This document shows, piece after piece, positions 16,280 to 24,453 of a stretch of 64,000 nt of DNA. The position numbers were made by a program, and so were the translations under genes. Origin of the DNA: Blautia obeum ATCC 29174 (GTDB lineage: Bacteria > Bacillota > Clostridia > Lachnospirales > Lachnospiraceae); assembly GCF_025147765.1 (NCBI RefSeq), contig NZ_CP102265.1, forward strand, positions 3,137,001-3,201,000, written 5' to 3'. Every line of letters starts with the position of its first letter. The first letter of the stretch is position 1. The notes beneath the pieces were generated by a model. The model was not told the origin of the DNA and ran no database searches. It was given only the letters and a program-made list of their open reading frames with translations.

Positions 16280-17062
16280 TCATATATGCAGATCATCCAG
16301 ATTTTTTAGTGTTTCAAACGGAATCGTTCCTCCAAAAAGATCCAATGCGCTGCCAACGGTAACATCCAAACGATCTTTTCCATGCTTTTTCAGAAGTTTC
16401 AGATCTTCCATGCTTCCGACACCTCCCGCATAAGTCACCGGTCGCTGTGTATAGTCAGAAAGCAGGTCCGCCAGTTCTGTTTCAATTCCATTTGCCTTTC
16501 CCTCGACATCTACCGCATGCACAAGGAATTCATCACAATGATTTCCCAGTTCTTCCATTACTTCGAGTGTCACCGGTACATTTGTAAATTTCTGCCAACG
16601 ATCTGTCACAATAAAATACTGATCGTCTTTTTTACGGCAGCTTAAGTCCAGAACCAGATGCTCTTTTCCTGCAATTTCTTCTATTTTTTTTAGATTTTCC
16701 CAGGAAAGCTGTCCGTCTTTAAAGACGTAGGAAGTAACAATTACATGACTTGCCCCTGCTTTCAGATAATCTTCCGCATTATCCGGACAGACACCACCGC
16801 CGATCTGTAAGCCTCCCGGATAAGCTGCCAGCGCCTTAAGTGCCTGATTTCTGGTCGCCTCGTAATACTCTGAATCTTTTCCGTTCAAAAGGATAACATG
16901 TCCGCCCTTTAATCCGGCATTTTTATACAGCTCAGCATAAAAGGCTGCATCCTGACCGGACACAAAATTCTCTCTTGCCTGATCTCCGGCATCTTTGAGG
17001 CTTCCGCCTACGATCTGTTTTACTTTTCCATTATGTATGTCAATGCATGGTCGAAATTTCAT
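16280..17062 (-). CDS. hisA: ProFAR isomerase (histidine biosynthesis), eukaryote-type HisA
   Basis: This enzyme isomerises ProFAR to PRFAR, the fourth histidine step. The 260-residue TIM barrel has FRPCIDIHNGKVKQIVGGS at the start, QIGGGVCPDNAEDYL, LDLSCRKKDD and TYAGGVGSMEDLKLL. These match the HIS6-like branch used by fungi and many Lachnospiraceae rather than the classic bacterial HisA. It stands alone, away from any his operon. Its short leader contains a complete terminator hairpin (17078-17109), which suggests attenuation. The start codon has GAAAGG upstream. Confidence 0.9.
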   Translation of the reverse strand: MKFRPCIDIHNGKVKQIVGGSLKDAGDQARENFVSGQDAAFYAELYKNAGLKGGHVILLNGKDSEYYEATRNQALKALAAYPGGLQIGGGVCPDNAEDYLKAGASHVIVTSYVFKDGQLSWENLKKIEEIAGKEHLVLDLSCRKKDDQYFIVTDRWQKFTNVPVTLEVMEELGNHCDEFLVHAVDVEGKANGIETELADLLSDYTQRPVTYAGGVGSMEDLKLLKKHGKDRLDVTVGSALDLFGGTIPFETLKNLDDLHI

Positions 17063-17077
17063 CTGTATTTTCCTTTC

Positions 17078-17109
17078 AAAAAGGCCCCGGATTTCCTGAA
17101 TCCGAAGCC
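17078..17109 (-). terminator. Terminator-like hairpin in the hisA leader
   Basis: On the minus strand GGCTTCGGATT pairs with AATCCGGGGCC and runs into TTTTT, ending 16 bases before the hisA ATG. It lies between the predicted promoter and the gene. A smaller hairpin (ATCAG..CTGAT) precedes it. This layout is typical of attenuators, but no known riboswitch or T-box signature is visible in the short leader. Confidence 0.65.
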
Positions 17110-17141
17110 TGTACTATAAATCATCAGGTTTATCTGATGCT

Positions 17142-17170
17142 ATGATAATATGATTTTTCATCTGATGCAA
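17142..17170 (-). promoter_or_regulatory. Promoter of hisA
   Basis: TTGCAT (17170-17165) and TATCAT (17147-17142) on the minus strand have a 17-base spacer. The implied leader is about 70 bases long. Confidence 0.5.
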
Positions 17171-17207
17171 GCACTTTATTGTGCTAAACGAATAAATCAA
17201 ATCATTG

Positions 17208-17234
17208 GTTGCTGTGAACGGGGTGAACAGTAAC
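17208..17234. repeat. 27-bp dispersed repeat, copy 1
   Basis: The plus strand reads GTTGCTGTGAACG then GGGTGAACAGTAAC. It differs by one base from the copy inside the glycerate kinase 3' end (59128-59154) and shares 21 of 27 positions with the copy at 45938-45964. It ends two bases outside the lipoprotein stop codon. Confidence 0.65.
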
Positions 17235-17236
17235 CG

Positions 17237-17665
17237 TTATCGTGTCTCGGCATCTCCATCAATGACATCTCCGACCGCATCACCGACATCTTCTACTGCG
17301 TTGCCAACTCCATCGCCAATATCACGGACACCATCACCAAGATCCTGCGCCACATTTCCATCTTCTGTATTATTGGGCACATTATCATTGTCTGTTCCCT
17401 CGGACATGGTATCACCGTTATCGATTGCAGCATCGTCTGCCACACCTTCGTTGTCCGTTACTTTATTATTTGAATTATCCGTATTTTCATTGTCTTTTTT
17501 ATCATTCACAGCATCTGCATTTTCATTCGTCCCTGTATCGGTCGTGTTTTCTTCTGCAGCTGTTCCTGCCTCATCTGCCGGTGCATTGTTATTTCCGCAG
17601 GCAGTAAAGATGCTCAACGTCAGGATCAGGAGGATTCCTGTCAGAATTGTGCGTATTTTTTTCAT
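17237..17665 (-). CDS. Small acidic low-complexity lipoprotein
   Basis: The 142-residue product has a type II signal peptide with lipobox SIFTAC (Cys near 23) and would be anchored to the outer face of the membrane. The mature part is almost wholly Asn, Asp, Glu, Gly, Thr and Ala. It ends in a degenerate repeat built on D-G-V-x-D-I-G and A-V-x-D-V-G-D-A-V-G. No domain is recognisable. It may be a wall-spanning spacer or stress-related lipoprotein. It is probably monocistronic. Confidence 0.75.
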   Translation of the reverse strand: MKKIRTILTGILLILTLSIFTACGNNNAPADEAGTAAEENTTDTGTNENADAVNDKKDNENTDNSNNKVTDNEGVADDAAIDNGDTMSEGTDNDNVPNNTEDGNVAQDLGDGVRDIGDGVGNAVEDVGDAVGDVIDGDAETR

Positions 17666-17810
17666 TCTAATTTCTCCTTTACTATGGATTTAAACTTGTA
17701 ATGATAATATGTACAATCTGGCAGATTCCTATACAAAATAATGTAAAAAAACAGGCACATATCTTTCGATACATGCCTGCCAGAATTTCAATATTAATAC
17801 AAAACTACGA

Positions 17811-18569
17811 TCAGCCTTCGATCACATCAGCCATATCGTATTTTCCGGCCGGTTTACCAGCCAGGAATTTAGCCGCTTCAATTGCACCTTTACCGAAGAT
17901 GGCTTTTGAATAAGCGGTATGCTTAAATTCAATCACTTCGTCTTCGCCGGCAAAGATCACTTCATGCTCACCAACGATCGTACCGCCACGTACTGCAGAA
18001 ATACCGATTTCTTTTTCATCACGCATCTCACGTTTTTGGCTTCTGTCATACACATAGTGATACTGATTATCCATCGCTTCATTCAGGCTGTCAGCAAGTG
18101 CCAGCGCTGTACCGCTCGGAGCATCCAGTTTCAGATGATGATGTTTCTCTACAATCTCCATATCAAATCCAGCTGTTGCAAGAACCTTTGCAGCTTCCTG
18201 GATCAGTTTCATCAGAGTGTTGATACCAAGTGACATGTTTGCAGATTTCAGTACCGGAATCTTTTTTGCTGTCTCTTCAACTTTTGCAAGCTGTTCTTCA
18301 GACAGACCTGTTGTGCAGAGAACAACCGGAAGGTTACGCTCTGTGCAGTAATCCAGTAATGCATCTGCTGCCTTTGCAGAAGAGAAATCGATCAGGACAT
18401 CTGCCTCTGTCTGACATTCTTTAATATTGGTAAATACCGGATAAGTAGTATTTCCTTTATCTGTTACATCAATTCCTGCTACGATCTCTGCATTGGCATC
18501 TTTTGCAACAAGATCAGAAATCACCTGTCCCATATGTCCGCAGCATCCGTGCATGATAATTTTTACCAT
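17811..18569 (-). CDS. dapB: 4-hydroxy-tetrahydrodipicolinate reductase
   Basis: DapB reduces HTPA with NAD(P)H in lysine/diaminopimelate synthesis. The 252-residue protein has the nucleotide-binding start MHGCCGHMGQVI, the catalytic EKHHHLKLDAPSGTAL (His and Lys) and the C-terminal FGKGAIEAAKFL. GGAGG stands before the ATG. It follows dapA by 30 bases, and the two act in consecutive steps. Confidence 0.96.
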   Translation of the reverse strand: MVKIIMHGCCGHMGQVISDLVAKDANAEIVAGIDVTDKGNTTYPVFTNIKECQTEADVLIDFSSAKAADALLDYCTERNLPVVLCTTGLSEEQLAKVEETAKKIPVLKSANMSLGINTLMKLIQEAAKVLATAGFDMEIVEKHHHLKLDAPSGTALALADSLNEAMDNQYHYVYDRSQKREMRDEKEIGISAVRGGTIVGEHEVIFAGEDEVIEFKHTAYSKAIFGKGAIEAAKFLAGKPAGKYDMADVIEG

Positions 18570-18599
18570 AATAGTATTCCTCCGTATCCTATGCCTGTT

Positions 18600-19493
18600 T
18601 TATGCCAGCTTAATTCCGAAATCCTGCAGTGCTTTCTTCAGGGTTTCTTTATTGCTTTCTTCCATTTCACAAAGAGGCATACGAAGAGGTCCTACATTCA
18701 TACCCATCAGGTTCAGTGCTGTCTTAACCGGAATCGGATTGACTTCACAGAACAGAGCATTGATCAGCGGAATCGCATCGATCTGAATCTTGGCAGCACC
18801 TGCAGTGTCACCTTCCATGAATTTCATGACCATATCATGTGTTTCCTTCGGTGCAACATTAGAAAGTACAGAGATAACGCCAAGTCCGCCAAGTGAAAGG
18901 ATCGGCAGAACCTGATCATCATTTCCGGAATACAGTTCCAGATCAGCACCTGCCAGAGATACTGTCTTTGCGATCTGAGAAAGATCTCCGCTTGCGGCTT
19001 TCAGGCCTACGATGTTCTTAACATTTTTAACCAGTGTGGCAACGGTTGCCGGCTGGATGTTACATCCTGTACGACTCGGTACATTATACATAATGATCGG
19101 AGTCTCAGGAACTGCATTTGCGATTGCAGTATAGTGAGCGATAAGTCCCTTTTGTGTTGCTTTATTATAATAAGGAGTTACAACCAGTAATGCATCTGCT
19201 CCGTAGGATGCAGCTTCCTTTGACATCATGATTGCTGTCTCTGTACAGTTAGAACCTGTTCCTGCGATAACCGGTACACGTTTATTTACTTTATCAATTG
19301 CAAATTTAATTGTTTTAAGATGTTCTCCGTGTGTCATTGTAGAAGACTCACCGGTTGTTCCACAGATAATAATGGCATCTGTGCTGTTGGCGATCTGGAA
19401 TTCCAGCAGTTCTTCCAGTTTATCGTAATTCACCTTTCCATCTTCATACATAGGGGTAACAATTGCGACGCCCGCACCTTTAAAAATTGCCAT
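18600..19493 (-). CDS. dapA: 4-hydroxy-tetrahydrodipicolinate synthase
   Basis: DapA condenses pyruvate and aspartate semialdehyde. The 297-residue TIM barrel shows ICGTTGESSTM, ALLVVTPYYNKATQKG, the Tyr of IIMYNVPSRTG and the Schiff-base Lys of IVGLKAASGD. I place the start at ATG 19493 behind AGGAGGAG. A longer in-frame start 16 codons upstream would add residues that overlap the cobO 3' end. It forms an operon with cobO upstream (about 34-base gap) and dapB downstream. Confidence 0.96.
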   Translation of the reverse strand: MAIFKGAGVAIVTPMYEDGKVNYDKLEELLEFQIANSTDAIIICGTTGESSTMTHGEHLKTIKFAIDKVNKRVPVIAGTGSNCTETAIMMSKEAASYGADALLVVTPYYNKATQKGLIAHYTAIANAVPETPIIMYNVPSRTGCNIQPATVATLVKNVKNIVGLKAASGDLSQIAKTVSLAGADLELYSGNDDQVLPILSLGGLGVISVLSNVAPKETHDMVMKFMEGDTAGAAKIQIDAIPLINALFCEVNPIPVKTALNLMGMNVGPLRMPLCEMEESNKETLKKALQDFGIKLA

Positions 19494-19527
19494 TTTAACT
19501 CCTCCTTTTATTCTTCTGTAATTTATA

Positions 19528-20040
19528 TTATTCGTTGGCATCCAATGGATGAACTTCCTCGGTGTTCAGCGTTGTGATCACATCTACATACGGTCTTAAT
19601 TCCTCCGGGAAATTCCATCCAGTCATGACAATATGCATAGATTCATCCTTGTGTTTCAGTATATCTGCGATTCCCTCAACTGTTATGATACCACAGTCAA
19701 GAAGTCCAAGAATCTCATCAAGAACCAAAAAATCGCATTCCTGAGTAACAACAACTTTACGGGCAAAATTCAGTCCGTTCAGAATGTTGGATTTCTCCTC
19801 TGCCTTTTCTTCTTCTGTCAGGTCTTCGTAGCAGCATTCTCTCTTTTCGAAGCGAAAGATCTTAAAATCCAGGTTGTCCACATCCTGCAAGAAATCCAGC
19901 GAACGCTGGTCTCTTCCTTTCAGAAACTGGATCACGATCACGCTTTTGCCCTGGGTAGCCACACGGAGACTCTGTCCGATAGCCAGTGCAGTCTTGCCTT
20001 TGCCGTTTCCGCAGTATACCTCTGTTAATTCTTTTTCCAT
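19528..20040 (-). CDS. cobO: Cob(I)alamin adenosyltransferase, CobA/CobO type
   Basis: The enzyme transfers the adenosyl group of ATP to reduced corrinoid to make coenzyme B12. The 170-residue protein has the P-loop CGNGKGKTALAIG at the N-terminus, VIQFLKGRD, the Walker-B-like DFLVLDEILGLLDCG and TGWNFPEEL. Length and motifs are normal for the CobA family. It is placed in front of dapAB without obvious metabolic logic, and the genes are probably co-transcribed. Confidence 0.9.
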   Translation of the reverse strand: MEKELTEVYCGNGKGKTALAIGQSLRVATQGKSVIVIQFLKGRDQRSLDFLQDVDNLDFKIFRFEKRECCYEDLTEEEKAEEKSNILNGLNFARKVVVTQECDFLVLDEILGLLDCGIITVEGIADILKHKDESMHIVMTGWNFPEELRPYVDVITTLNTEEVHPLDANE

Positions 20041-20141
20041 AATACTTCCTCTTAATGTTATCTAAGACTCGCTTATCGCATTATTGGTCTTATCTTACCG
20101 CAGTTCCGCCAAAAAAGCAATACCGAACTACTTTGCCCCTT

Positions 20142-20768
20142 CTAATCTATATATTCCAGCTTACTTACAGACACCTCATATGCTGTTCTTCTCTCTGACT
20201 GATTCTCACCGATCCGCTTCATATATTCACGGCTCTGAATTCTTCCCCACAGAAGCACATGACCTCCAACAGTAAACGCTGATGCATATCTGGCATTTCT
20301 GCCCCAGCAGATACATGGTATGTAATCAGATTTACTGTAAGGACGGTTCACTGCCAGAAGCATATCTGCAATTTCTCTGCCAAGCGGCGTTTTTCGGTAG
20401 ACCGGCGGCTTACAGATAAATCCATCCAGGAAGATCTGATTGACCGGAAGTGATTCGTCCTGCTCCTCAACAAAATTTACTTCCCTCGCAAAAACAGAAA
20501 GAACCAGACGGTTATGTTTTTCTTCATGCCTGTTATAAGACCGGAATTGTCCATGGATCTCAATATACTGCCCCGTATAATCCTGCGTTATATCCAGAAG
20601 CCTTTCTGAAACCATGACCGGAATCCTGTCCTCAGAATCACTCAGCCTGCGCACAAGAAGCTCCATGGTATAAAAGCCTTCACCAAATACCTGATGACTG
20701 AATGTGAAGCCTGTATCAATTTTCCCCATGATCGATACCTGATTGTTTTCAATGATTTTGTCTGCCAT
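20142..20768 (-). CDS. SSB-like single-stranded DNA-binding protein with two OB segments
   Basis: The 208-residue protein carries two OB-type stretches: about 8-100 (NQVSIMGKIDTGFTFSHQV, with GQYIEIHGQFRS) and about 110-205 (NQIFLDGFICKPPVYRKTP). The second has the SSB hallmarks GREIADMLLAVNR, YIPCICWGRNARYA and GGHVLLWGRIQSREY. It lacks the acidic C-terminal tip of housekeeping SSB and ends in KLEYID. This is probably an accessory SSB-family protein rather than the replication SSB. AGGAAGGAG precedes the ATG. It stands alone, divergent from typA. Confidence 0.78.
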   Translation of the reverse strand: MADKIIENNQVSIMGKIDTGFTFSHQVFGEGFYTMELLVRRLSDSEDRIPVMVSERLLDITQDYTGQYIEIHGQFRSYNRHEEKHNRLVLSVFAREVNFVEEQDESLPVNQIFLDGFICKPPVYRKTPLGREIADMLLAVNRPYSKSDYIPCICWGRNARYASAFTVGGHVLLWGRIQSREYMKRIGENQSERRTAYEVSVSKLEYID

Positions 20769-20965
20769 AATGTTGTTCTCCTTCCTCTTTGGGTATTTTG
20801 TCTATACTAAGCTATGAATACCCCTGAAGATTTAGAACCAAAAAATTAAAAAAATTTCTGTAACTCCTTGTAATCTGCGAAAAATGTGGTAAACTGGAAT
20901 ATCGTATCACGAAAAAAAGTTTTTACACATTTATATAGAAGAAAAAAGAAAGGATTTCGATTTTT

Positions 20966-22798
20966 ATGAAGACAAAACGCGAAGACGTACGTAACGTTGC
21001 CATCATCGCCCATGTCGATCACGGCAAAACTACCCTGGTGGATCAGCTCCTTAAACAAAGCGGTGTATTCCGTGAAAACCAGGAAGTTCAGGAACGTGTC
21101 ATGGACTCCAACGACATTGAACGTGAGCGTGGAATTACTATTTTATCCAAAAACACTGCTGTACATTACAAGGGAGTAAAGATCAATATCATTGATACCC
21201 CTGGCCATGCAGACTTCGGTGGTGAAGTAGAACGTGTTCTTAAGATGGTAGACGGCGTTATTCTTCTGGTAGATGCCTTTGAAGGTGCTATGCCACAGAC
21301 TAAATTCGTTCTCCGTAAAGCTCTGGAACTGGACCTTCATGTCATCGTCTGCATCAACAAGATCGACCGTCCGGAAGCCCGTCCGGAAGAAGTTATTGAT
21401 GAAGTTCTGGAACTTCTCATGGACCTTGAAGCATCCGATGAGCAGCTTGACTGCCCGTTCCTGTATGCATCCGCAAAAGCAGGACATGCGGTTCTTGACC
21501 TTGCAGACACACCGGAAAACATGGCTCCGCTGTTTGAAACCATCCTGAAATATATCCCGGCACCGGAAGGTGATCCGGACGCAGACACACAGGTACTGAT
21601 CAGTACCATCGATTACAACGAATATGTTGGACGTATCGGTGTCGGCAAAGTTGAAAATGGAAAAATTGCAGTAAACCAGGAGCTGACACTTCTGAACCAC
21701 CACGACCTTGACAAACGTAAAAAAGTTAAGATCAGCAAGCTTTATGAATTTGATGGTCTGAACAAGGTCGAAGTAAAAGAAGCATCTATCGGATCTATCG
21801 TAGCGATCTCCGGTATCGAAGATATCCATATCGGTGATACCCTCTGCGGCGGTGACAACCCGGAAGCAATTCCTTTCCAGAAGATTTCCGAGCCAACTCT
21901 TTCCATGAACTTCATGGTAAATGACAGCCCGCTCGCCGGACAGGAAGGTAAATACATCACTTCCCGTCATCTTCGTGACCGTCTGTACCGTGAGCTGAAC
22001 ACCGATGTCAGCCTTCGTGTAGAAGATACTGACTCTACAGAGTGCTTCAAAGTTTCCGGACGTGGTGAACTTCATCTCTCCGTACTGATTGAGAACATGC
22101 GCCGTGAAGGTTATGAATTCGCAGTAAGTAAACCGGAAGTTCTGTATCACACGGACGAACGTGGTAAGAAACTTGAGCCAATGGAAATCGCTTACGTAGA
22201 TGTTCCGGAAGAATTCTCCGGTACTGTTATCCAGAAATTGAGCGAGCGTAAAGGTGAACTTCAGGGAATGAGCACAGCAAGTGACGGATCTGTTCGTCTG
22301 GAATTCCACATTCCATCTCGTGGACTGATCGGATTCCGTGGTGAATTTCTGACTTCCACCAAGGGTACCGGTATCCTGAATACTACTTTCGACGGATATG
22401 CACCATATAAAGGAGATTTCCAGTATCGTAAACAGGGATCCCTGATTGCCTTTGAATCCGGTGAAGCAGTTGCATATGGTCTGTTCTCAGCGCAGGATCG
22501 TGGAACACTCTTCGTTGGTCCTGGCGAAAAAGTATACAGTGGTATGGTCATCGGGCAGAATGGTAAAGCCGAAGACATCGAGCTGAATGTCTGCAAGACA
22601 AAACATCTGACCAATACACGTTCTTCTTCCGCGGATGAAGCTCTGAAACTGACACCGCCAAGAGTTCTCAGCCTCGAGCAGGCAATCGAATTCATCGATC
22701 AGGACGAACTTCTGGAAGTAACACCAGAAAGCCTTCGTATCCGTAAGAGAATTCTGGATCCTAGAGAAAGAAAACGTGCAGCATTTCGTAAGCAGTGA
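20966..22798 (+). CDS. typA: Ribosome-associated GTPase TypA/BipA
   Basis: TypA is a translational GTPase that aids 50S assembly and adaptation to cold and stress. The 610-residue protein has G1 AHVDHGKTTL, G2 RGITI, G3 DTPGHADF and G4 NKID. EF-G-like domains III and V follow (GRGELHLSVLIENMRREG, SRGLIGFRGEF), as does the BipA-specific C-terminal domain ending in basic residues. The length is standard. An AAAGGA site lies upstream. A bidirectional terminator follows. Confidence 0.97.
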   Translation: MKTKREDVRNVAIIAHVDHGKTTLVDQLLKQSGVFRENQEVQERVMDSNDIERERGITILSKNTAVHYKGVKINIIDTPGHADFGGEVERVLKMVDGVILLVDAFEGAMPQTKFVLRKALELDLHVIVCINKIDRPEARPEEVIDEVLELLMDLEASDEQLDCPFLYASAKAGHAVLDLADTPENMAPLFETILKYIPAPEGDPDADTQVLISTIDYNEYVGRIGVGKVENGKIAVNQELTLLNHHDLDKRKKVKISKLYEFDGLNKVEVKEASIGSIVAISGIEDIHIGDTLCGGDNPEAIPFQKISEPTLSMNFMVNDSPLAGQEGKYITSRHLRDRLYRELNTDVSLRVEDTDSTECFKVSGRGELHLSVLIENMRREGYEFAVSKPEVLYHTDERGKKLEPMEIAYVDVPEEFSGTVIQKLSERKGELQGMSTASDGSVRLEFHIPSRGLIGFRGEFLTSTKGTGILNTTFDGYAPYKGDFQYRKQGSLIAFESGEAVAYGLFSAQDRGTLFVGPGEKVYSGMVIGQNGKAEDIELNVCKTKHLTNTRSSSADEALKLTPPRVLSLEQAIEFIDQDELLEVTPESLRIRKRILDPRERKRAAFRKQ

Positions 22799-22836
22799 TA
22801 AAAACATTAATATAAACACCTTAAGGTGTTTTACAC

Positions 22837-22877
22837 AAAATAAGTCCCATGAGTCAAAACTCATGGGACTTATTTTT
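22837..22877. terminator. Bidirectional terminator between typA and the AI-2E permease gene
   Basis: An 18-base perfect stem starting AAAATAAGTCCCATGAGT, with a short loop, ends in TATTTTT. A small CACCTTAAGGTG hairpin precedes it at 22818. Confidence 0.93.
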
Positions 22878-22889
22878 ATACTCAATATG

Positions 22890-24191
22890 CTATTTGTTAT
22901 TTACATTCTTATCAATGTACTCATTGATTTTTGCATTAATTTTTTTGCTGAACGTATCCTTTTGAGTTGTCTCTGTTTCTTCAGGCTCTTCATGAAATTT
23001 TTCATTATATTCCTGCATCATCTCTTCATGTCTGTTTCTCTTCAGTCCTCTTGCTGTCAGTTTACGGATAATATCATAGATAACCCCAAACAATGGTACT
23101 GCGATCACCATACCAACCAGTCCCCACAGACCTCCAAATAACAGAATGGAAAATAATACCCAGAAACTGGAAACTCCGGTTGTATTACCAAGGATCTTCG
23201 GTCCGATGATATTTCCGTCCACCTGCTGAAGTATCACGATAAAAATCAGGAAGTATAAAGCATCCCACGGATTACTTCCCAGAAGCAGTAATAATGCACA
23301 TGGAATTGCTCCGATAAATGGTCCGAAAAACGGAATGATATTCGTCACACCAATCACAACACTGATAAATGCAGCGGATTCGAATCCCAATAAAGTGGTT
23401 CCCGCAAAGCAGATCAGACCGATAATTGCAGAATCGATGATCTTACCAACAAAGAAACCGTTAAACATTTTGTCTGTATAATGAACTTCTTCTTCAATGA
23501 TCTTCGCCCATTTATTCGAAAAGATACCATACAGAAGAAGCTTTGCCTGTGCTCCAAACAGTTTACGGCTTGCAAGAAGATATACTGCGATCAAAAATCC
23601 AAGAAACATATTTTTGAATACGCTTAAAACCTCGATCAACTGTACTGTAATATTATTGACAATTCCCTGAATCGTTGTCATCATACTGGAATTTGCTTTC
23701 AGAACATCATTCAGACCATTCTCCACCTGTGATGAAAAATGATTAAAATATGTCTGTAATTCCGGCTGATCCTTGAGCAGCTGATCAATCATGCGGTTAC
23801 AATAGGCAAGTCTGGCCGGAAGTATCTTAATGATCTTCACTGTGCTGTCCCATACCTGCGGAAGAATCAGCAGAATCAGCAGAACTACAATCGTGACTGC
23901 ACAAATAACTGCAATTGCAATAGATAGAAATTTCAAACCTTTCTTCTGCTTTTCTGTTGCCTTGGGAAACCATTTCAGGAAACGCTCATCCATCCGGTTA
24001 CAGATCGGTGCCAGCAGATAGGCAATCAACGCACCATACAGGAAAGGTTTCAGAATATTAAATACCAACTGAATACCTGCTGCAATATTCTTGCTCTGAT
24101 TCAGAATATACATGATGGCAAATCCAAATGCCAGAACTGCCGCTCCTGTAATACCAAGTTTTACATATTTTGTGTTTTCATTTTGTTTCAA
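22890..24191 (-). CDS. AI-2E family transporter (polytopic permease)
   Basis: The 433-residue membrane protein has about eight hydrophobic segments and the family's conserved C-terminal region (TTLLGFESAAFISVVIGVTNIIPFFGPFIGAIPCA, LQQVDGNIIGPKILG). I keep the TTG start at 24191 because GGGGG lies seven bases upstream; the neighbouring ATG is out of frame. Members include the TqsA exporter of autoinducer-2 and Na+/H+ antiporters, so the substrate cannot be assigned. The C-terminus is charged and cytoplasmic. Confidence 0.88.
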   Translation of the reverse strand: MKQNENTKYVKLGITGAAVLAFGFAIMYILNQSKNIAAGIQLVFNILKPFLYGALIAYLLAPICNRMDERFLKWFPKATEKQKKGLKFLSIAIAVICAVTIVVLLILLILPQVWDSTVKIIKILPARLAYCNRMIDQLLKDQPELQTYFNHFSSQVENGLNDVLKANSSMMTTIQGIVNNITVQLIEVLSVFKNMFLGFLIAVYLLASRKLFGAQAKLLLYGIFSNKWAKIIEEEVHYTDKMFNGFFVGKIIDSAIIGLICFAGTTLLGFESAAFISVVIGVTNIIPFFGPFIGAIPCALLLLLGSNPWDALYFLIFIVILQQVDGNIIGPKILGNTTGVSSFWVLFSILLFGGLWGLVGMVIAVPLFGVIYDIIRKLTARGLKRNRHEEMMQEYNEKFHEEPEETETTQKDTFSKKINAKINEYIDKNVNNK

Positions 24192-24366
24192 TAATCATGC
24201 CCCCTGAAGCATCAGCTTCTTTTCCTTATATATCTCCTATATAAGCTCTCTGTTTATGTTAACATTGTCATTAGTGCTTATTGTAACATCCATATCCCCC
24301 GGCTTGCAATACACAGATTCTGAATTTTATCTAAATTTCTCTTACAATAGTATGACCAATAAAGCA

Positions 24367-24404
24367 ATTGCCCCGGTATTACATTCCTGTAATTCCGGGG
24401 CAAT
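24367..24404. terminator. GC-rich hairpin after adhE
   Basis: ATTGCCCCGG (24367-24376) and CCGGGGCAAT (24395-24404) pair, with a further ATTAC/GTAAT inside. It lies 50 bases after the adhE stop on the minus strand. Only a weak T-tract follows, so termination may be partial. Confidence 0.6.
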
Positions 24405-24453
24405 CACTGCTTATAATATTTTTATGGAAGAAAACACACCAATCTAAAATTTA

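Noticed and set aside
23370..23395. GATTCGAATC string resembling a tRNA T-arm
   Set aside because: It is inside the AI-2E permease gene and no acceptor, D or anticodon stems surround it.
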